Positions 57,044-64,000 of a DNA stretch of 64,000 bases are shown in pieces. Below the pieces are notes generated by a model. The model searched no databases, was not told where the DNA came from, and saw only the letters and a list, made by a program, of their open reading frames with translations. This stretch comes from Rhabdornis inornatus (lineage: Eukaryota > Chordata > Aves > Passeriformes > Rhabdornithidae): positions 248,001 to 312,000 of the forward strand of contig VWZS01005944.1 in NCBI GenBank assembly GCA_013397075.1, in the 5' to 3' direction. Each line of letters starts with the position of its first letter. The first letter of the stretch is position 1. The position numbers and the translations under genes were made by a program.

Positions 57044-60000
57044 GTACGTATGCCTTTCTAGACCCTTGCATTTCGGTGAATCGATGAATGATTGAGCTTT
57101 TGCACGCTTTACGAGCATATTTAAGGCTTAAAGTGTTTTAATTTTTTTTTTTCCAATTAATCTCTCTGATCTGATTATGGAGAAGTGATGTTTCTGTGCA
57201 GAAACTCATTGGCCCAGTGGGTTATCTCTCAAAAACCTCAAAATCTCTTGTTGCAATAACTGGCATGACATGGGGTGTTTTAAAAGACAGGAGTATAGAA
57301 AAAAAAACAGGTATAATAAAAAAATCTCATATAATCCTTGTTGAGATATCTAAGCGCCCTGGGAGTAAACACTGCAGCACTGCCAGATGCAAAAATATTT
57401 ATGCCATGTAAGCTTACGTTATATGTCAGTTGGAAGTGTCACGACTGTAAAATGTGGCCAAGGAAGGTAACACGAATGCTAAATGGATCCCTATGTACCA
57501 GAGTTGAAATTATCTCCTTGCTAAAACAGTAAAATTCCACAACTCACTGAAGCTCTGGGCTGCCCTTGGTAAAATTCCTGTGTTGTTGAACTTTAAAACT
57601 GAGCAGCCCTTGGTTCTTCTAAAGTGAAATCCCTACCTTTGATCCACCAGCTGACAAAGTTTACAACTTTCCACGAGGCCATGGGGATTAAAAATGCAGG
57701 TGTTAATATTTCACTTAGGTCACTTTGTCACCCTTAAGTCCCATTGATATTATTTCTGGACAAGCATCAGCTCAGGTGTGGTAGAATAATTAATATCTGG
57801 ATTTATGGGGCAAATAAGTGATTTATGGAAGACACAATATTTCAGAGGGGACTGCTGCACTTAATTAACAGGATGTTTAATGCAAACAGCACTTTTGAGA
57901 TCCCTGTTGTCAGTCTGGAGTTCTGTACACACTGTTCCTCATGGTGTATGTTGACATATAAAACTGCATTCCAGATGTCTTCGCTGATCCATGCCTAAAC
58001 ATGATTGCTATCCTGTGGCTCAAATCAAAGGGAGGAATTTGCCTTAAAGATCATTTTATGACCTTGCCTTGATTATTCCAGGAAAGAACATTATGAACTT
58101 TTTCTTGTAGAGCCCTACAACAACCATATTTAGCCAAATAATATGAAGTCAGCATGTGTAGCTAAAATGTGTAGGCTGGGACCTGTGCAACTCAGAGAAA
58201 AATCTCTTTCCTCCTGTCTGATTTTTAACAGTTTGAATGGCAAGATTAAAAAAAAATTTGGTCCATTTTGTTTCATCTGCACTTGCATATTTCTCACTTA
58301 AAGTGCCAGTTCATTTGTGGAAGGTGCTTCATCAGCGCGTACGGGTACATAGAGATGGATGTGCTAAATGTGGAAGTAGATTATTTTCAAAGGACCTTTA
58401 GGGAATTTCCTACCCCTGGCACCCATGGAAATCAATTTTGACTGGTTTGCTTGATTCACATCAATAACTTGGAAGGTTGCAGTGTAAAGCAGTTTGGGAG
58501 AGGCTGCAGCCCAAAAGGGATGCCAAACCCTTGGAGGTGCCAAGTGCTCCTGTGAAATACTGAAGTCATCTTGCTTCACTTTAGCTTGCCAGCTGTTCAT
58601 CCTGGAATAAAGGGGTGTTACAAAGTGGCTTTCTGCTCCTTCACCTTCTGGGGGAACCTGGGTGATGAAGTTAGATGAGGTGCTTCACCAGACAGCTGAC
58701 ATGCCAATGAGGATGGAACTACGCAGGGCTGGGTTCAGCGCTGACACCCTCCAACATTCCCAGCTTTGAGAGTCAAAGATACAATGCTTTGATCCCAGAT
58801 CCTTTTAAATTCTTGGGAGACTTGCCATCAGCTTTACAGGGCTCTGGATTAAACCCTATGAGATGTGCACAGCCCTGCTTAAAGGCTTTTGCATTAATTG
58901 TGTCCGTGCAAACCATAACCGTGGGTTGCTTCTTCCTGTGTGTTTTGGGTTTGGTTCTTGCATTCCTCTGAGGAAAAATACTGCAGGATTTGAGAGCTGC
59001 AACAGGAATGAGAAGCAGAGGGAACTCTTCCTTCCCAGCCTCCCTCATCTTTCCAAAGCCCCTTTGATGTTTCCCCCAAAAGTCAAAAGATTCCAGGCTC
59101 TCCTGGAAACTTTTGGGTTTCTAGCTGCTGACAAGCAAAGGACGTGCTTTTGACATTTCTCCTGGGTCATACAAAGCAGCAATGTCATCCCTTGCTATCC
59201 ATTTGGAAAGTTTCCTGTTTCCAGCTTTCTCCTCCTTGGAGTAACTGAAGAGGAAAAAAAGCCTGGCTGGAGTGATGAATGCTGGAAATCATGGCTCTGG
59301 GGAAAGGGATCATTTAAACAAACACTCGTTGCTTTGTGCTTAGCTCTGTTCTGACATCCTGGGCAGCCAATTGCAGATCGCTGTCAGCTCACTTGAGGTT
59401 GTGGCTTGAGGAGGGCACCACCACATTTGCTTTGTGCATGTCCTCATCATTTTGTGCCTGACAGCTCCATGGCAGGCAATTTTAAACTTCCATTTTTTAC
59501 AACTGGTCCTTAATGACGCTATTTCTAGCACGACTGGATGAAAGGCGTTTGCAAAGGTTCACACCTGGTGATGCAGGCAGGTCTTTCGGGGTCTGAAAGC
59601 AGAGGGGCAGCCAAGTCACAGATGTCATCCCCAGCTCCCAGTCACCCCTCGGGGCAGCCCAGTCTCATGGCACTCACTCCTAGTGAGAAACCTGGTGGCA
59701 CTCAGCCTTTGGGAGCACTGCTATCCATGGCCAGCTGGTGTCTGGCCAAGGAGGACTGCAGCCAAAGTTTTGTTCTTTGTTGAAATCCAAAGTAAACAGC
59801 CTCCACACAGAGGAGCACTGATGGGCTGGGGGCTGCTCTTCTCCATCCAGGCAGGGCAAGGCAGTGTTTGCTACTGCTTACCCCCACACCCCACAGGACT
59901 GGGTGTCCTCTCCCCCCAGGCTGTGCATGGGGTGTGGCAGTAAGCCTGGGAGGTGACAGAGCTGCCTCCTTGAATCCTGAACCCATCTCAGGAGCTCTTA

Positions 60001-60994
60001 GGTGGGTGGCTGATTTAAGGATACCCCAAGCCCAACATAACACAATGATCTACAGTGCTCCAGCATAACTTGGAAGCAACAGAAAATTTCCTTTCTCACG
60101 CCAGTGGCATGAAATCAGGGAGGTGATGATGTGAGAGGATTTGTCTAAAAGATGGTATTAAGATTAGGCACCATGATAATCATGTATAATGCTGTTAACA
60201 CAATTGTACTGGTCTTGTTAATACCTACCTTTAAAAAAATATATTTGCTGTATTAAATATTATGATGCTTTGGTTCCAGTGCCACACAACAGGGTTTTTT
60301 TCCTCCCTAACCATCTTTCTTCAAACTTAGCCAGGGCACTGGAGATCTAATTGTGCCTTTTCTGTGTCCTGGGCCATCATCAATAATAAAGTTTCAAAAG
60401 TTATAAGCCAGAGAACCTGTTTGTTAAAGACATGGCCAGCAGAACATAATCCAACTCATGCATGACTGGGCCAGCTGTGCCAAGAAAAAACGTAACTTGT
60501 TTTTGTTAGATAAGGAATAACATTTAGGATGCAAAGACCCAAAATCCAGGCATGTTGAGTAGGTGGAGACTGTTCTTTCCTTGTATCATTGCTCTCAGGA
60601 ACTTAATACTTCTCAGACCAAACCACCATCATTCAAGTGGTTCCTACGCAGATAGAAGGACCATCACCTGCTAATTGTATCTGATGTGCCCTCTGAGTGT
60701 CAAGATTTCTCCTTACTGCCTTTCATTCTTGCTTTGACATGTACATGTATTTAAATATTCAAGTGTGTAAAAATCAGTTTTTGCAACTCTTCGGTGTTTT
60801 AGAAAGGGGAAACAGTCAGACTTACCATTAGTCCTCTGCTAGAGCCTAAAAAATTTCTGTTTGAAAAGCAAGACCTTTTTAAAGGCATTGAGAGTAACAG
60901 CAAACCAAGAGGTCTTGAACGTGTCTGAGCTGTTGACATAGAATTGATTCAGTGTTTTTTGAAGGCTAACATGATGTTCATGTGTTACTTGCAG
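57044..60994 (+). other. COL6A3: COL6A3 intron between N9 and N8 exons
   Basis: About 4 kb, AT-rich in places. I see no mobile element, RNA gene or additional exon. Confidence 0.6.
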
Positions 60995-61597
60995 TTATTG
61001 AAGTGAACAAGAAGGATATAGTCTTCCTGATAGATGGCTCAACTGCTTTGGGGCCCGCCCCCTTTAACGCAATTCGTGATTTCGTTGCTAAAATTGTCCA
61101 AAGGCTGGAGGTTGGACCCGACCTGATCCAAGTGGCAGTGGCACAGTACGCAGACACTGTGAAGCCAGAGTTTTATTTTAACACCCACCAGACCAGAAAA
61201 GATGTGATGGCCAATGTGAGGAAGATGAAACTCATGGGTGGCACGACACTCAACACTGGCTCGGCACTGGACTTTGTGAGGAACAACTTCTTCACCAGTG
61301 CTGCTGGCTGCAGGATAGAGGAAGGGGTGCTGCCCATGCTGGTGCTTATCACTGGGGGTAAGTCCAGGGATGCTGTCGACCAAGCTGCAGAGGAGATGAA
61401 AAGGAACCGGATCGTGACCCTTGCCGTTGGGTCCAGAAATGCTGACCTGGCAGAGCTCCAAGAAATTGCTCATGAGCGAGATTTCGTGTTCAACCCCAAT
61501 GACTTCCGCCTTCAGTTCATGCAAGCCATCCTTCCCGAAGTGCTGTCACCTATCCGGACACTCTCTGGAGGAGTGATTGTCCCAGAGCCACCACCAG
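60995..61597 (+). CDS. COL6A3: COL6A3 exon 5: von Willebrand A domain N8
   Basis: This encodes residues 438-638. VIEVNKKDIVFLIDGSTALG matches human [20 protein letters not shown]. The metal motif is incomplete (DGSTA; ITGG instead of TDG). QVAVAQYADTVKPEFYFNTH is nearly the same as human. A cysteine occurs in AAGCRIEEG at 61,309-61,311 where human has Tyr; it is the only cysteine in the three complete domains of this window. The acceptor is ttacttgcag and the donor G|GTAATT. The exon is 603 bp, phase 1 on both sides. Confidence 0.97.
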
Positions 61598-63854
61598 GTA
61601 ATTAATGGCCTTTTTCTAATTAAGGAGGTGTAGTTTGTAAGTTTGCCAATTCTTATTCTGTAACATGTAGAGGTAATGGGGAAAACCACATCAAACGCAT
61701 GTTCCAGCCTGGTTAAATGTGAGTGCATGAACAGGTCAGCGAACTTGGTAGCATGGTTGTTGTTACAGCTTTATCCCTTGTTACAGCTTTATTCCTTCCT
61801 GGGGATTTTTGTCCTGTTCTTATTTTGTCACCAACATTTTAAGGCCTGGATGTGGAAGATGTGTTTTACTGGTTAGGTACCCCAATTGTTCAGTGGAGGC
61901 TTTTGCTCTTCTTAGGGTTGTGCAGCCTATGGATGGACACCTGTGAATGTTAAAATCCCTTCCTCAGTTTGGGAATCATCCATAGTGGGTGTTTGCTCAG
62001 GAAAGTAGAGGTTTCTTTGGGGTGTGAAGAACATAAGCCAGTGTGTTTGTGGAGATGTTCAGAGCTGACATTGTTGGACTGAAACTCGCCCTTTAAGAAC
62101 ATATTTCATTTTCTTATGATTTACTCAGCTCAAGCCCTAAGAGGCATGCAAGGATATTTCAGTGTTGATTTTCATTTAATCTGTTTGTAAGATGATCCAA
62201 AGCTCCATAAAGCCAGTGGACTCTTTTTAGTTGTCCTTGCCATTGACATCAGTAGACTTTGGAAGAAACCAACTCATAGGGTCTCATCTTTTGAGGAAGT
62301 TCCCCCTGCATTTCAAGAGTTGTTCCAGGTGCATAGAGATTTTATACCAAATTTCTCAGGACTTCTTCACAATAAAGATGCTTGAGGTGAAATCCATGTT
62401 GCACTAGATCATATTTGAACCTTGCATTTCTGTCTCATGGCATATGAACATTAGAAAACCAGGATTTCTTCCAGCTCCCAGTAAGATCAATAATGAGGTT
62501 CCCATTGGCTTAAGTAGCTGTTGAATCGTGTCCATATTTTTTTCTAGTTTCTCACCTAATTTAAAATTATAAACCACAGTGAAAAAGAAACAGAATATTT
62601 GGAAAGAATCCTGAAAGAATTAAAGCATGTGTCTGATTTACGTGAAAAGAAGACGTTTTGAAATCAGTTTGCCAATATTTGTCCTTAATGAAGATGAATA
62701 TCACAGGACTTATCATTTAATAAGCTTTGTTTCAGAGTGTGTTTCCAGCTAATACAGTTTTGCATGGCTATACACCAAACCTGATGTGTTTATTTTTCAA
62801 TGTAAATTGAAAATGTTGCTGTGTTTTCTTGTTCTTTAAAGGTCATTCATGCAGCTTCTCTATTTTCCCAATCTTTTTTTTTTTTTTTTGTGCTCACGGC
62901 TTTCACATACATAATAAGCAAGGGATCATATCCTACCCCTACAAATTATTATTGGTAGTAACAAACCTGATTTTGACACTGGGCAGTTGCATTTCAACTG
63001 CATTATTGTCTCACCCTGGGCCTTGAATGTCACTTTTCTGGGAAAAAATTTAAAAATACAGGAAGCCAAGACAATCTGTAAAATCTGAGAGCCATCCCTG
63101 TGTTCCAAAGAGCCCTTTATTTCCTTTTTGTTCTGAATAGCTCAGTATTTATATATTTTATATACAGGACAGCAAGCTTACAGGGACAAGACCAGCTAGA
63201 GAATGGATGAATTTAGCCAGAAATGCTTTAAGCAGAAATATAATGGGCAGAGTTAGCAATGGGCATAAATAATATAACTCATTTGGAGGAAGACATCTAG
63301 GGAGATGCCTTGGATGACATCAGTTCTCTGATGTTTTATTTAAAAGCTTGGCATTTTGGTCTGTGATCTGGACATGTTCAGAGCCAAAAAAGAGCACAGG
63401 GTGATGACCCTGTGGTGTCTTTGGGGTGTAGACCTGTGTCCTGGAATTCAGATGCTTGCAGATAGCCCAGGAAGGATTTAACCTTAAAAAAAGAAACCAA
63501 GAGCTGGCTGCTTACTGCCAAAAGTGGGAAATTTCTCCCCCTTCAACAGCCCACAAAAGGGATGTCTATAACAACAGACAGTAAAGTGCAGAGCTCAAGA
63601 AGGCAAGTATCCTCAGGTAGCTGTTGGGCCTGACATTTAAAAGAGTTGCTAATCCTTCCCTGCCCAATTCAGTCATTTCCAACGAGGTCCTTGTTACTTC
63701 TGTGCTGATCACACCCTTGCTTCTCTCCCTCTCTCTCTCCTCCCTAACACGGTTCACATGCGTGTACGGCGTAATGCTGCAAACACACATGATAAAAAAT
63801 CTCCTGTTTTTGTTTTCTGCGATGTCTCATGTTGTTTTCTGTGCTCTACTGCAG
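61598..63854 (+). other. COL6A3: COL6A3 intron between N8 and N7 exons
   Basis: About 2.3 kb. A poly(T) run lies at 62,873-62,889. I see no mobile element, RNA gene or additional exon. Confidence 0.6.
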
Positions 63855-64000
63855 TTCAAGTAACCAAAAGGGATATCATCTTTCTTTTGGATGGATCACT
63901 CAACGTCGGAAATGCCAACTTCCCCTTTGTGCGGGACTTTGTTGCCACCCTAGTTAACTACCTTGATGTCGGCAGTGACAAAATGCGAGTTGGCTTAGTG
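63855..64000 (+). CDS. COL6A3: COL6A3 exon 6: von Willebrand A domain N7, partial
   Basis: This encodes the first 49 residues of the next vWA domain. VTKRDIIFLLDGSLNVGNAN matches human NKRDIIFLLDGSANVGKTN, and LVNYLDVGSDKMRVGLV follows. The acceptor is ctctactgcag. The exon is cut by the window end, so the domain is incomplete here for that reason only. Its metal motif DGSLN is degenerate. Confidence 0.95.

Noticed and set aside
1..64000. CRISPR arrays, prokaryotic operons, tRNA or rRNA genes
   Set aside because: No spaced direct repeats of CRISPR type, no tRNA B-box in a foldable context, and no rRNA signature; the window is plainly vertebrate.

Overview
The window is nuclear DNA of a bird. 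It carries two multi-exon vertebrate genes head to head, many fragments of the avian CR1 LINE family ending in the usual 'ttccaacc...attctatgatt' 3' tail, short introns, and CpG islands at the presumed gene starts. No prokaryotic or organellar genes are present. The species cannot be named from the sequence. A solo-LTR-like segment and AT-rich tracts fit a passerine-type genome, but that is only an impression.

Left half, minus strand (about 28,200 down to 3,688): MLPH (melanophilin, Slac2-a), the adaptor that links RAB27A on melanosomes to myosin Va. I could thread 16 coding exons with consensus splice sites and consistent phase from the ATG at 28,122 to a TGA at 3,688-3,690, giving 2,031 bp and 676 residues. 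The order is a Rab-binding helix with an eight-cysteine FYVE-type zinc finger, a serine/acid-rich myosin-binding middle, coiled-coil and actin-binding exons, and a short conserved C-terminal tail. Position 35 is arginine, not the tryptophan of the chicken lavender allele.

Middle (about 28,200 to 42,100): the intergenic interval between the two divergent genes. It holds a CpG island at the MLPH start, a 2.6 kb composite of degenerate tandem repeats (31.5-34.1 kb), CR1 tails, and a 21-bp tandem array with three perfect copies of the PBX-MEIS/PREP composite motif spaced exactly 21 bp apart.

Right part, plus strand (about 42,100 to the end): the 5' end of COL6A3 (collagen VI alpha-3). A CpG island at 42.15-42.59 kb is the best candidate for promoter and non-coding exon 1. 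Exon 2 encodes the signal peptide. Exons 3, 4 and 5 each encode one complete von Willebrand A domain (N10, N9, N8), and the N7 exon begins at 63,855 and runs off the window. Every internal junction is phase 1, so each domain is a cassette that can be skipped without a frameshift.

The two genes have no direct functional link (pigment organelle transport versus extracellular matrix). Human MLPH and COL6A3 are also adjacent and divergent, so the layout is conserved synteny. The most unusual local features are in MLPH. One coding exon has a splice acceptor and first codons that match antisense CR1, and its splice donor has been amplified by a 41-bp minisatellite. The FYVE exon donor lies about 14 bp from another CR1 end.
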